Of a stretch of 17,041 bases of DNA, positions 8,837 to 17,040 are shown piece by piece (position 1 is the first letter of the stretch; the number at the start of each line of letters is the position of its first letter). The stretch is taken from NCBI GenBank assembly GCA_046727855.1, contig JBKPDL010000112.1, positions 1 through 17,041 of the forward strand, in the 5' to 3' direction. The notes under the pieces are model-generated. The model ran no database searches, was not told where the DNA came from, and was given only the letters and a program-made list of their open reading frames with translations. The DNA comes from DASPWV01 sp046727855 (GTDB taxonomy: Bacteria > Acidobacteriota > Vicinamibacteria > Vicinamibacterales > UBA2999). The position numbers and the translations under genes were made by a program.

Positions 8837-8841
8837 CCCGC

Positions 8842-9303
8842 ATGGACGAACGAGCACTGTTCACCGGATTCTGGGAGAACGAATCGAAGACGACGCGCAA
8901 GGTGATCGCGCGTATTCCGGAAGGCTCGGATTACCGGCCCGATCCGAAGTCGCGCACGGCGAGCGAAATCGCATGGCAGATTGCGTGCGAAGAGAAAATG
9001 ATCATCGACGCGGTCGAAACGGGCAAAGCCGAATGGAACCCCGCGCCCGCACCGGCAACGATGCAGGAACTGCTCGCCATCTACGAGAAGCAAAGTGCCG
9101 AGATTGTCCAGCGCTGGAAGGCGCTTCCGAGCGCACGCTGGGACGGCACACTGGAGTTCTTCGGCGGCCAGCGTCCAGCGGCGCCGATGGCGTGGAGCTT
9201 CCTCTTCGACATCGTGCACCATCGCGGCCAGATCTCTACCTACTTGCGCCCGATGGGATCGACCGTGCCGCAGATCTACGGACCGAGCGGCGACGAGCCA
9301 TAG
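8842..9303 (+). CDS. DinB-like four-helix protein with altered metal site
   Basis: 153 residues, probably a DinB/DUF664-type helical bundle. Support comes from the helical pattern, the 'RTASEIAWQIACEEKM' second helix (38-53), and the C-terminal signature 'WSFLFDIVHHRGQISTYLRPMG' (118-139) followed by 'VPQIYGPSGDE'. In many relatives the second-helix His ('EIAWH') and a His pair around 'DHIHHRGQ' hold a divalent metal. Here those positions read Gln46 and Ile124, while His126 and His127 are kept. Metal binding may therefore be lost or changed. Proteins of this superfamily include thiol transferases and many of unknown role, so no reaction is assigned. The following ferrochelatase starts 46 bases downstream, possibly on the same transcript. 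Confidence 0.8.
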   Translation: MDERALFTGFWENESKTTRKVIARIPEGSDYRPDPKSRTASEIAWQIACEEKMIIDAVETGKAEWNPAPAPATMQELLAIYEKQSAEIVQRWKALPSARWDGTLEFFGGQRPAAPMAWSFLFDIVHHRGQISTYLRPMGSTVPQIYGPSGDEP

Positions 9304-9349
9304 CCGTCGGTTTCGGACGAGCTGCTAGACTTGCGATTGTTCGGTTGAC

Positions 9350-10333
9350 GTGCATGGTGACCATCTGCCATTCGACGCGGTCCTGGTAATCTCATTCGGT
9401 GGCCCTCAGGGCCTCGCCGACATCCGCCCGTTTCTTGCCAACGTGCTGCGGGGCCGCCCGGTTTCACAGGCGCGCCGCGACGAAGTCGTGCGGCATTACG
9501 AGCTGTTTGGCGGCGTGTCGCCGCTCACCGCATACACCTTGAAGCAGGCCGAGGGCCTGCGCGCGCGCCTTGCTGCGGCGGGGACACCGCTGCCCGTGTA
9601 TGTTGGCATGCGCAACTGGCACCCGTTTCTCAAAGACACGCTGGCAGAGATGTCGCGTGCCGGTGTGCGCCGCGCGCTCGGGTTCATTGCCGCTGCGCAC
9701 GGCAGCTATTCGAGCTGCCAACAGTACAAAGAAAATGTGCGGGATGCGCGCCGCGCAGTGATCGAGAGCGGCGCGCGCGACGTTGAAGTGACGTACGCGC
9801 AGGGATGGCACACTCACGATAAGTTCATCGAAGCCAACGCCCAGCACGTGCGCGAGGCGCTGGCGACGCTTCCGGACGATGCGGCGGCGCGTGCGCGCAT
9901 TATCTTCACCGCGCACAGCATTCCTGAGCAGATGGCGGTGGTATCGCGATATCGCGAGCAGCTGCACGAGACGTCAACGCAAATTGCGTCGCGTCTCGGG
10001 CGGACCGACTGGGCGCTCGCATATCAAAGCCGCAGTGGCCGGCCACAGGATCCCTGGCTCGAGCCGGATATCTGCGATTACCTGCGCGCTTCGCACGCCG
10101 CAGGACTCGAGGCGGCTGTTGTGAGTCCGATCGGCTTTCTTTGCGATCACATCGAAGTCTTGTACGACCTCGATACGGAAGCGGCAGCGGTCGCGCGCGA
10201 GTTGGGCCTGAAGTTCGCGCTCGCCGAAGCGGTAAATGACGATCCGCTCTTCCTCGACGTGATGGCGGATGTTGTCCTGACGGCTGTCTACCGCTACATC
10301 TCGGGACGACCGTTACTGGTAGGCGCGCTCTAA
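9350..10333 (+). CDS. hemH: Ferrochelatase (protoporphyrin or coproporphyrin type)
   Basis: Inserts Fe2+ into a porphyrin at the end of haem synthesis, 327 residues. Motifs: the N-terminal 'VLVISFGGPQ' strand (11-20), 'GMRNWHPFLKDTL' (86-98), 'AAAHGSYSSCQQYKENV' (114-130), the catalytic 'FTAHSIP' with His189, and 'SPIGFLCDHIEVLYDLD' with Glu269, the conserved His/Glu pair of the active site. The 'YSSCQQYKEN' segment resembles forms from Gram-positive and other bacteria that use coproporphyrin, so the substrate is left open. No downstream in-frame start fits before the first strand, so GTG 9350 is chosen although it lacks a clear ribosome site. No other haem gene lies nearby. The haem-requiring oxidase genes at the right edge are on the other strand. 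Confidence 0.93.
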   Translation: MHGDHLPFDAVLVISFGGPQGLADIRPFLANVLRGRPVSQARRDEVVRHYELFGGVSPLTAYTLKQAEGLRARLAAAGTPLPVYVGMRNWHPFLKDTLAEMSRAGVRRALGFIAAAHGSYSSCQQYKENVRDARRAVIESGARDVEVTYAQGWHTHDKFIEANAQHVREALATLPDDAAARARIIFTAHSIPEQMAVVSRYREQLHETSTQIASRLGRTDWALAYQSRSGRPQDPWLEPDICDYLRASHAAGLEAAVVSPIGFLCDHIEVLYDLDTEAAAVARELGLKFALAEAVNDDPLFLDVMADVVLTAVYRYISGRPLLVGAL

Positions 10334-10367
10334 TCGTGGAGGGCGGGTTTCAGACTGGCCGATCTTC

Positions 10368-10373
10368 TACAAT
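10368..10373 (+). promoter_or_regulatory. Possible -10 element close to the hybrid kinase start
   Basis: TACAAT stands out in GC-rich sequence 9 bases before the GTG at 10383, and no Shine-Dalgarno site is present. If real, transcription would begin about at the start codon, giving a nearly leaderless mRNA. No convincing -35 box is seen at the usual distance. Confidence 0.3.
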
Positions 10374-10382
10374 TGCAACCCC

Positions 10383-12470
10383 GTGATTGAACGCGCTGCC
10401 CGAGCCGTTCCGGTCCCGAGCTCCTCGGCGATGGCCGGTCGCGTCCGCGACCTGTCGCTCAACCTGCTCGTGGCCGCCGGCTATTGGGCCACAGCGGAGC
10501 TCACGCTCCTTGCTTCAACGCCGGCCGGACGCGTGTCGCCGATGTGGCCGGCCGCTGGCGTCGCAGTTGCGGCGATGCTGCTTCGCGGCGGTCGCTTGCT
10601 ACCGGGAATCGCGCTCGGGTCGTTCGCGACCAACGTGACGCGTCTTCCGCTCTGGGCCGCTTTGGTGATCGCGATGGGCACCGTGCTCGAAGCCCTCGTC
10701 GATGTGAGACTGCTGCGGCGTCTCGATTTCGACCCGCGCCTTCAGCGCGTGCGCGATGTGTTGATCCTGGGACTGATCGTCGCGCCTGCTGGTGCGTTTG
10801 TATCGGCTGTCTTTGGATCGACCGCCACACTGCTGTCGGGCGCCTTTCCGCCAGGTGATCTGGCGTATTCCCTGGTGATCTGGTGGATGCGCAACTGCCT
10901 GGGCGTGCAAATCGTCGTCGCGCTGGTGATGACGTGGGTGCATTCCCGCCCGACTCGCTGGAGCTGGCAGCGCAGAGTCGAAGCGCTGGCCGTAATTGCG
11001 CTCTTCCTGATTTCAGTCCCGATCATGTTCGGCCTCTCGGCGATCTTCCCCAGCCACAACGTGCCGATGGCGTTTCTCTTTTTTCCGCTGGTCGGCTACG
11101 CCGGTTTGCGCTTTGGTCCGGCTGGAGCGGCAACGCTGGTGGTGGTGGTAGCGGCGTTCTCGCTGCCGATCGCGGCGCGCGGCCTTGGACCGTTCGGGAT
11201 GTTTCCCTTGACCTTCACGCAGCTACTGCTGCACACGTTTCTTCTGCTCGGATGGTTGAGCGGGCAGACGCTCGCCGCCGTCATGGCGGAGCGCGAAGAC
11301 GCGATGCAGCGACGGATCGCGCTCGAAGAACAGTTGCGCCATTCGCAAAAGATGGAAGCGATCGGGCGATTGGCCGGCGGCATCGCGCACGACTTCAACA
11401 ACCTGCTGACCGCGATCATCGGCTACACGGAAATCGTCATGATGGGATTCGATCCGAAGGATCCCAGCCGTGCCGACGCGGAAGAGATCAAACGCGCTGC
11501 CGAACGTGCCGCTGAATTGACCCGGCAGATGCTCGCCTTCAGCCGGCGGCAGATCCTTCAGCTCAAGGTGATCGATCTCAACATCGTCCTCCAGAAGGTC
11601 GAGCCGATGCTGCGGCGCGTGATCGGCGAAGACATCGTCATGACGATCTCGCCCAAGGCGACCCATCCATCCGTACGGGTCGATCCGGGTCAACTCGAGC
11701 AGGTGATCATGAACCTGGTGGTCAACGCACGCGACGCGATGCCGAAGGGCGGCCGCCTGACCGTTGAAACGAGCGACGCCACGCTCGATGCGCCGGCGCT
11801 GCCGCCCTCATCGCGTCCTGGCAAGTACGTCATGCTCGCCGTGTCCGACACGGGCGTCGGCATGCCGGCCGATGTGCGTGCCCGGATCTTCGAGCCGTAC
11901 TTCACCACGAAGGAAGTCGGCAAAGGCACAGGTCTCGGCCTGTCCACGGCCTATGGCATCGTGCAGCAGAGCGAAGGGTACATCCACGTTTACAGTGAGC
12001 CGGGCCAGGGGACGACGTTCCGGATCTATCTGCCGCAATCGACAGGAGATGCCGCATCGGAAGCGCTCGGCGCAGACGACGCGATGCCGCGAGGAACCGA
12101 ACATATTCTGCTCGTCGAAGACGATCCGTCGGTACGCCGCTCGACGCGCGAGACGCTGATCAGGCTAGGCTATAGCGTCACCGAAGCGGCGTCGGGCCGG
12201 GCTGGCATCGCGCTTGGCAGCGACGACACGCGGCATTTCGATCTCGCCTTCTGTGACGTCATTCTTGGCGATATGAGCGGCCCTGCGGTGTATGAAGCGT
12301 TGCGCGCGCTGCGGCCGTCGGTGCGCGTGCTCTATATGTCAGGGTATGCGGACGAAGCGATTGTGCGCACCGGCGTGCTCGACGAGGGTCATCCGTTCCT
12401 GCAGAAGCCGTTCACGTCGCTCGATCTCGCGCGCGTGATTCGCCGGGTGCTGGACGCCGATCGGGAGTGA
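10383..12470 (+). CDS. MASE1 membrane hybrid histidine kinase with receiver domain
   Basis: 695 residues. Residues about 22-300 are a multi-spanning membrane sensor of the MASE1 type ('VSPMWPAAGVAVAAMLLRGG', 'LPGIALGSFATNV', then several further hydrophobic spans). No PAS domain follows. The dimerisation/phosphoacceptor helix is 'GRLAGGIAHDFNNLLTAIIG' with His336. The ATPase domain has the N box around Asn448 ('NLVVNARDAM'), Asp489 in 'VSDTGVGMP', and 'GKGTGLGLSTAYGI'. A C-terminal receiver domain (about 574-690) has Asp625 in 'FCDVILGDMSG', Ser653 and Lys675 ('QKPF'). All catalytic residues are present. The ligand is unknown. GTG 10383 is used; ATG 10431 is an alternative that leaves the MASE1 domain whole. 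The partner regulator is not identified: the minus-strand regulator at 15065-16423 is nearby, but linkage is not shown. Confidence 0.92.
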   Translation: MIERAARAVPVPSSSAMAGRVRDLSLNLLVAAGYWATAELTLLASTPAGRVSPMWPAAGVAVAAMLLRGGRLLPGIALGSFATNVTRLPLWAALVIAMGTVLEALVDVRLLRRLDFDPRLQRVRDVLILGLIVAPAGAFVSAVFGSTATLLSGAFPPGDLAYSLVIWWMRNCLGVQIVVALVMTWVHSRPTRWSWQRRVEALAVIALFLISVPIMFGLSAIFPSHNVPMAFLFFPLVGYAGLRFGPAGAATLVVVVAAFSLPIAARGLGPFGMFPLTFTQLLLHTFLLLGWLSGQTLAAVMAEREDAMQRRIALEEQLRHSQKMEAIGRLAGGIAHDFNNLLTAIIGYTEIVMMGFDPKDPSRADAEEIKRAAERAAELTRQMLAFSRRQILQLKVIDLNIVLQKVEPMLRRVIGEDIVMTISPKATHPSVRVDPGQLEQVIMNLVVNARDAMPKGGRLTVETSDATLDAPALPPSSRPGKYVMLAVSDTGVGMPADVRARIFEPYFTTKEVGKGTGLGLSTAYGIVQQSEGYIHVYSEPGQGTTFRIYLPQSTGDAASEALGADDAMPRGTEHILLVEDDPSVRRSTRETLIRLGYSVTEAASGRAGIALGSDDTRHFDLAFCDVILGDMSGPAVYEALRALRPSVRVLYMSGYADEAIVRTGVLDEGHPFLQKPFTSLDLARVIRRVLDADRE

Positions 12471-12474
12471 TTCG

Positions 12475-12759
12475 ATGGTTGGTCGGACAATCTCCCACTA
12501 CCGAGGGGTTTGGCAGCTCGGCAGCGGCGGCAGGGGGTCGTGGAGGCCTGAAGCGTTGAGGGGATTCGGTATCAAACTCGGGCAGTCCGCCGTGCCCGGG
12601 GTCGTCCAGGTGATGCTCGCGCGCTCGTACGCCGCAAGCGGCCGCACGGCGGACGCACGCAAGGCCTACGAGGCGGCCTTCGATCTATGGCCGGATGCCG
12701 AGCCAGACATGCCGTTGTTGGTTGAAGCCAAGAGGGAATATGCAGCGCTCGGATCGTAA
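12475..12759 (+). pseudogene. Collapsed Ser/Thr protein kinase with TPR tail
   Basis: The open frame of 94 residues joins two ends of a much larger gene. The start 'MVGRTISHYR' and 'LGSGG' is the characteristic opening of the acidobacterial Pkn-type kinases, up to the Gly-rich ATP loop (usually 'LGxGGMGVVYxAED'). The DNA after GSGG fits 'MGVV' and 'EA' codons if one base is restored, so the loop is also frameshifted. The end (about residues 40-94, 'VQVMLARSYAASGRTADARK', 'EAAFDLWPDAEPDMPLL', 'EAKREYAALG') matches the C-terminal TPR region of such kinases. Almost all of the kinase and sensor parts, normally several hundred residues, are missing. Family resemblance is from memory. It lies 4 bases after the hybrid kinase stop and overlaps the start of the M61 gene by 20 bases. 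Confidence 0.75.
12731..12737 (+). promoter_or_regulatory. Ribosome binding site of the M61 peptidase
   Basis: AGAGGGA within the kinase pseudogene tail lies 2 bases before ATG 12740. With the signal peptide that begins there, it favours this start over the in-frame upstream codon at 12695. Spacing is short but usable if GAGG is the pairing core. Confidence 0.5.
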
Positions 12760-14635
12760 GGTCGCGGCACTGGCGTGCGCGGCGATCGTCATTGCGGCAC
12801 ACGTCGCGGCGCAGGAATCAATCTCCTACCGGCTCACGTTTCCGGCGCCCGAACATCATTGGCTGCAGGTGGAAGCCACCTTCGCGTCGCTGCCACCCGG
12901 AACGCTGCAACTTCGCATGAGCCGCTCGTCGCCCGGCCGCTATGCCCTGCATGAATTTGCCAAGAACATGATCGACGTGCGCATCCGGGACGGCAAAGGG
13001 AAGACGCTGACGGCGACTCGCCCCAACCTCCACGGCTGGGACGTTGACGGTCACGACGGCACTGTCGTAGTGACCTACCGGATCTACGGCGACCGTGTGG
13101 ACGGTACCTATCTCGCCGTCGACACTACGCACGCACACATGAACATCCCGGCGACGCTGATGTGGGCGCGTGGTCTGGAGATGCGTCCCGCACGCGTCAC
13201 ATTTGTGCCCCCAACAGGTCGTCAGTGGCGCGTGGCGACGCAGTTGTATCCGACGCCGGATCCCAACACGTTCACCGCACCGAACCTGCCCTATCTGATG
13301 GACAGTCCCACAGAGTTCAGCGCGCACACGCTCCGCACCTTCACGGTGCCGGACGGAACCAACGGCGCAGGGCCGACATTCCGCATCGCGCTGCACCACG
13401 ACGGCAGCGACGCCGACGCGGATGCGTACGCGCGTGACGCCGAAAAGATCGTTCGCGAGACCAACGCGATCTTCGGCGAGCTTCCACGTTACGAGAACAA
13501 CACCTACACGTTCCTCGCCGACTATCTGCCATGGGCGAGCGGCGACGGTATGGAGCATCGCAACAGCACGGTGCTCTCTTCGACCGACGCGCTGCGCGAT
13601 CCCGGCCGGCGCAGCGGGCTGCTCGGCACCGTTGCGCACGAGTACTTTCACTCGTGGAACATGGAGCGGATTCGATCGAAGGCGATTGAGCCGTTCAATT
13701 TCGAGGACGCGAACGTCTCCGGTGAGCTGTGGCTCGGTGAGGGCTTCACCAGCTACTACGACGACTTGATCGTCCACCGCAGCGGGCTGTCGCCGCTCGA
13801 TGAGACGCTCGCGAGCTTTGCCGGCAACATCTCCGCGGTGATCACGAGTCCGGCGCGTCAGATTCGCAGCGCCGAAGAGATGAGCCGGATGGCGCCGTTC
13901 ACCGATGCCGCCGTCTCGACCGATCGCACGTATTGGCCGAACACGTTCATTTCCTATTACACATGGGGTGCGGCCATTGGCATCGGCCTCGATCTCACGT
14001 TGCGCGACCGATCGAACGGCTCCCTGTCATTGGACGACTTCATGCGCGCCCTGTGGGCCGGCTTCGGCCGTCCGGGACAGAAAGAGCCGGGCATCGTAGC
14101 CACGCCCTACACCACGCAGGACCTGAAGAACACGCTGGCCAAGGTGTCGGGCGATCGCGGCTTCAGCGACGATTTCTTCGCGCGCTTCATTCAAGGCCAC
14201 GAGGTCGTGGATTACGCGCGGCTGCTCTCGCGCGCAGGGTTGATCGCGCGAAAACGCGGTGGCGGCCGCGCGGGGTTTGCCGGCAGCGAGACGCTCAACT
14301 TCTCCAGCGCCGGCGCGCACGTGGCCGCACTCGCCAATCTCGAGTCGCCCCTCTACAAAGCCGGTGTCGATCAGGATGATTTGATCGTGTCGCTCGACGG
14401 CACGCCGCTCGCATCGCAGGAGGCGCTGGAGGTTGTGCTGCGACGGCACAAACCTGGCGACACCGTGGCGATGCGTGTCGTCCGCCGCGGCGGCGAAGCC
14501 GTGAACACCCCGATCACCTTCGAAGAATACCCGCGATTCGAGATCGTCCCGATCGAGAAGTCCGGCGGAACACTGTCGCCGGAGCAAAAGCAGTTTCGCG
14601 ATGCCTGGCTGGGCTCGAAAGGGGGGGCACGATGA
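12740..14635 (+). CDS. Secreted M61-family metallopeptidase with PDZ domain
   Basis: 631 residues. A signal peptide ('VAALACAAIVIAAHVAAQE', cleavage near 24/25) points to export. The N-terminal beta domain ends near 220. The catalytic domain has 'WASGDGMEHRNSTVL' (265-279), the zinc motif 'VAHEYFHSWN' with His300, Glu301 and His304, and the third ligand Glu334 in 'ELWLGEGFTSYYDDL'. This is the glycyl-aminopeptidase (M61) pattern. A C-terminal PDZ domain (about 525-605, 'YKAGVDQDDLIVSLDGTPLAS' and 'GDTVAMRVVRRGG') probably binds substrate tails. It starts inside the kinase pseudogene and ends in an ATGA overlap with the rhodanese gene. A run of seven G (14621-14627) near its 3' end could be slippery or prone to sequencing error. 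Confidence 0.93.
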   Translation: MQRSDRKVAALACAAIVIAAHVAAQESISYRLTFPAPEHHWLQVEATFASLPPGTLQLRMSRSSPGRYALHEFAKNMIDVRIRDGKGKTLTATRPNLHGWDVDGHDGTVVVTYRIYGDRVDGTYLAVDTTHAHMNIPATLMWARGLEMRPARVTFVPPTGRQWRVATQLYPTPDPNTFTAPNLPYLMDSPTEFSAHTLRTFTVPDGTNGAGPTFRIALHHDGSDADADAYARDAEKIVRETNAIFGELPRYENNTYTFLADYLPWASGDGMEHRNSTVLSSTDALRDPGRRSGLLGTVAHEYFHSWNMERIRSKAIEPFNFEDANVSGELWLGEGFTSYYDDLIVHRSGLSPLDETLASFAGNISAVITSPARQIRSAEEMSRMAPFTDAAVSTDRTYWPNTFISYYTWGAAIGIGLDLTLRDRSNGSLSLDDFMRALWAGFGRPGQKEPGIVATPYTTQDLKNTLAKVSGDRGFSDDFFARFIQGHEVVDYARLLSRAGLIARKRGGGRAGFAGSETLNFSSAGAHVAALANLESPLYKAGVDQDDLIVSLDGTPLASQEALEVVLRRHKPGDTVAMRVVRRGGEAVNTPITFEEYPRFEIVPIEKSGGTLSPEQKQFRDAWLGSKGGAR

Positions 14636-14994
14636 CCCGAATCGTCAGTCAGAACCCGAACGACGTGCCGCGTATCACCATCGACGAAGTCAAAAGGTTG
14701 ATGGCGGACCGGCAGGTCATCCTCATCGACGTGCGCGACAAGCAGTCGTTTGGCGAAGGCCACATGCCCGGCGCGATCAACATCGTGTTCGACGACATTC
14801 CCAACTACGTCGAGAAGCTCGCGAAAGACAAACGCGTGATCGTCACCTACTGCGCGTGACCGGACGAAGCCACGAGCGCCCGTGCGGCGCTGGACATGTT
14901 GGCGTTCGGGTTGAAAAATGTGAAGGCGATGAAGGGCGGTTGGAATGAGTGGCTTCGTCGCGGCGAGAAGGTGGTACGTGGACTAAAGAACTAG
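14632..14994 (+). CDS. Rhodanese-like sulfurtransferase, candidate selenoprotein (in-frame UGA, codon 76)
   Basis: Single rhodanese domain; 120 residues if TGA 14857-14859 is read through, 75 if it terminates. The N-terminal half is typical: 'ITIDEVKRLMADRQVILIDV' (15-34), 'FGEGHMPGAINIVF' (40-53), and the strand 'RVIVTYC' with the presumed catalytic Cys74. The TGA follows two codons later. The same frame continues 'PDEATSARAALDMLAFG' and 'NVKAMKGGWNEWL' to a TAG at 14992-14994, which is the rest of a rhodanese fold. From memory, relatives read 'YCxCPxEATSAR', so the stop sits where a Cys is expected. A SECIS-like hairpin follows the TGA. I infer selenocysteine insertion as a serious possibility, a nonsense mutation as the alternative. 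The start overlaps the M61 stop as ATGA, with the G-run acting as ribosome site. Confidence 0.65.
14857..14891 (+). promoter_or_regulatory. UGA plus SECIS-like hairpin
   Basis: After the TGA (14857-14859) come 21 bases, then a 5-base loop CGTGC (14881-14885) flanked by perfectly paired arms AGCGCC (14875-14880) and GGCGCT (14886-14891). Two more C-G pairs are possible below a 3-base bulge. Bacterial SECIS elements are described as hairpins directly after the UGA, with an apical loop about 16-37 bases away and a G in its first two positions, often GU. This one has GU at loop positions 2-3. The codons for Ser-Ala-Arg-Ala-Ala in GC-rich DNA could form it by chance. Confidence 0.45.
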
Positions 14995-15050
14995 CCAAGG
15001 GCCCTGCCCTTGATATCCGGCTAACTCCGCGGCCCGTGGCTAGTTCTTAG
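14983..15050. repeat. Imperfect 20-bp palindrome between convergent genes
   Basis: The left arm starts CTAAAGAACTAGCCA (14983-14997) and pairs with TGGCTAGTTCTTAG (15037-15050) with one bulged A. After one mismatch, GGGCC (14999-15003) pairs with GGCCC (15031-15035). The loop is 27 bases. The left arm contains the last codons and TAG stop of the rhodanese frame. It could act as a bidirectional terminator for the convergent rhodanese and regulator genes, though neither side has a real T-tract, or be a copy of a dispersed repeat. Confidence 0.65.
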
Positions 15051-15064
15051 TTCCTCCATCCCCC

Positions 15065-16423
<1,359 letters not shown>

Positions 16424-16450
16424 GGCCCTCAGAGTCTACCCTCACTGTGC

Positions 16451-16873
16451 TCAGCGGCGGCCAGGCAGCAACGCCAGCTCAGACGTAAGCCAGCGCTGCC
16501 ATTCGTCCGGCGCGACCACGTGTATCGCATGCGCGCCGGTGAGAACGAACCAGGAAGCCAGCAGCAGGTTTGCCGCAGGGGTCTGCCCGTTCATCAGGAG
16601 GTTGCGGTAGTCCGCCGCTTTCATCGCGACGAACACCGCGAACAACAGAAATGAAACGATTGCCGCTACCCGAATACGTCGAGGTGACCGCAGGCTGAGC
16701 GCGGCTGTACCCGCGGCGAGCACGAGCGTCATGAGCAGCGCCGAGGCGGGATGCAGGAGGCTCGCAGCGTCTGGCCAACCCGTTGAACCGGCGCGCAAAA
16801 GCACGTACGCCGAAAGAAATGAACCAAAGAGCATCGCCTCGGATGCCAGAAACAGCCAAATGCCGAGCCGCAC
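16451..16873 (-). pseudogene. coxC: Cytochrome c oxidase subunit III, truncated at both ends
   Basis: About 140 residues of a haem-copper oxidase subunit III are readable: 'VRLGIWLFLASEAMLFGSFL' is the first conserved helix with its Glu, followed by helices around 'ASALLMTLVLAAGTAALSL', 'VAAIVSFLLFAVFVAMKAADY' (minus-strand order) and 'LLASWFVLTGAHAIHVVA'. The frame is open upstream to 16969, but that part reads out of frame across coxA sequence, so 16873 (a GTG at the homology start) is given as the limit. The normal N-terminus is missing. The protein also ends soon after 'HAIHVV' with 'PDEWQRWLTSELALLPGRR', where relatives have one more helix. It may still be translated; I judge it a deletion product. 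Confidence 0.65.
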
Positions 16874-17040
16874 TTGAGCGCCGACGACACGCCGAGCAGG
16901 AAGATGGCGACGAGCCAATAATCCTGACCCTGCGTCGCCAGCACGGCGAGCGGCGGATACGACGTCCATCCTGAATTCGCCGCGCCCATCGGCACGAAAA
17001 AACTGACGAGCGAAACCAGTCCGGCCACGAAATACAGCCA
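16874..17040 (-). pseudogene. coxA: Cytochrome c oxidase subunit I, internal fragment (cut by window end)
   Basis: The minus-strand frame entering from the right edge reads 'WLYFVAGLVSLVSFFVPMG', 'GWTSYPPLA' and 'YWLVAIFLLGVSSAL'. This is the region of subunit I between its early helices, where 'GWTSYPPL' is a strong family marker and 'GxSSxLGAxNF' normally follows. Homology stops near 16876, after 'SSAL'; the next bases encode subunit III in another frame. The haem- and copper-ligand helices that should follow are absent, so this copy cannot encode a working oxidase as it stands. The 5' part of the gene lies outside the window. Confidence 0.7.

Larger units (their letters stand above)
8464..8841. 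other. Stretch without an intact gene, holding toxin-antitoxin remains
   Basis: No full-length reading frame in this 378-base stretch looks like a gene on either strand. Bases 8590-8768 hold minus-strand remains of a toxin-antitoxin pair (separate entries). Bases 8831-8836 carry the DinB ribosome site. I see nothing recognisable in 8464-8589 apart from a weak hairpin (GATCG / CGATC near 8476-8492) without a T-tract. Confidence 0.6.

Noticed and set aside
14632..14859. A complete 75-residue rhodanese protein ending at the TGA
   Set aside because: It would stop inside the active-site loop and lack the second half of the fold, while the same frame continues with typical rhodanese sequence. The longer frame is the better description, whether by recoding or as an interrupted gene.
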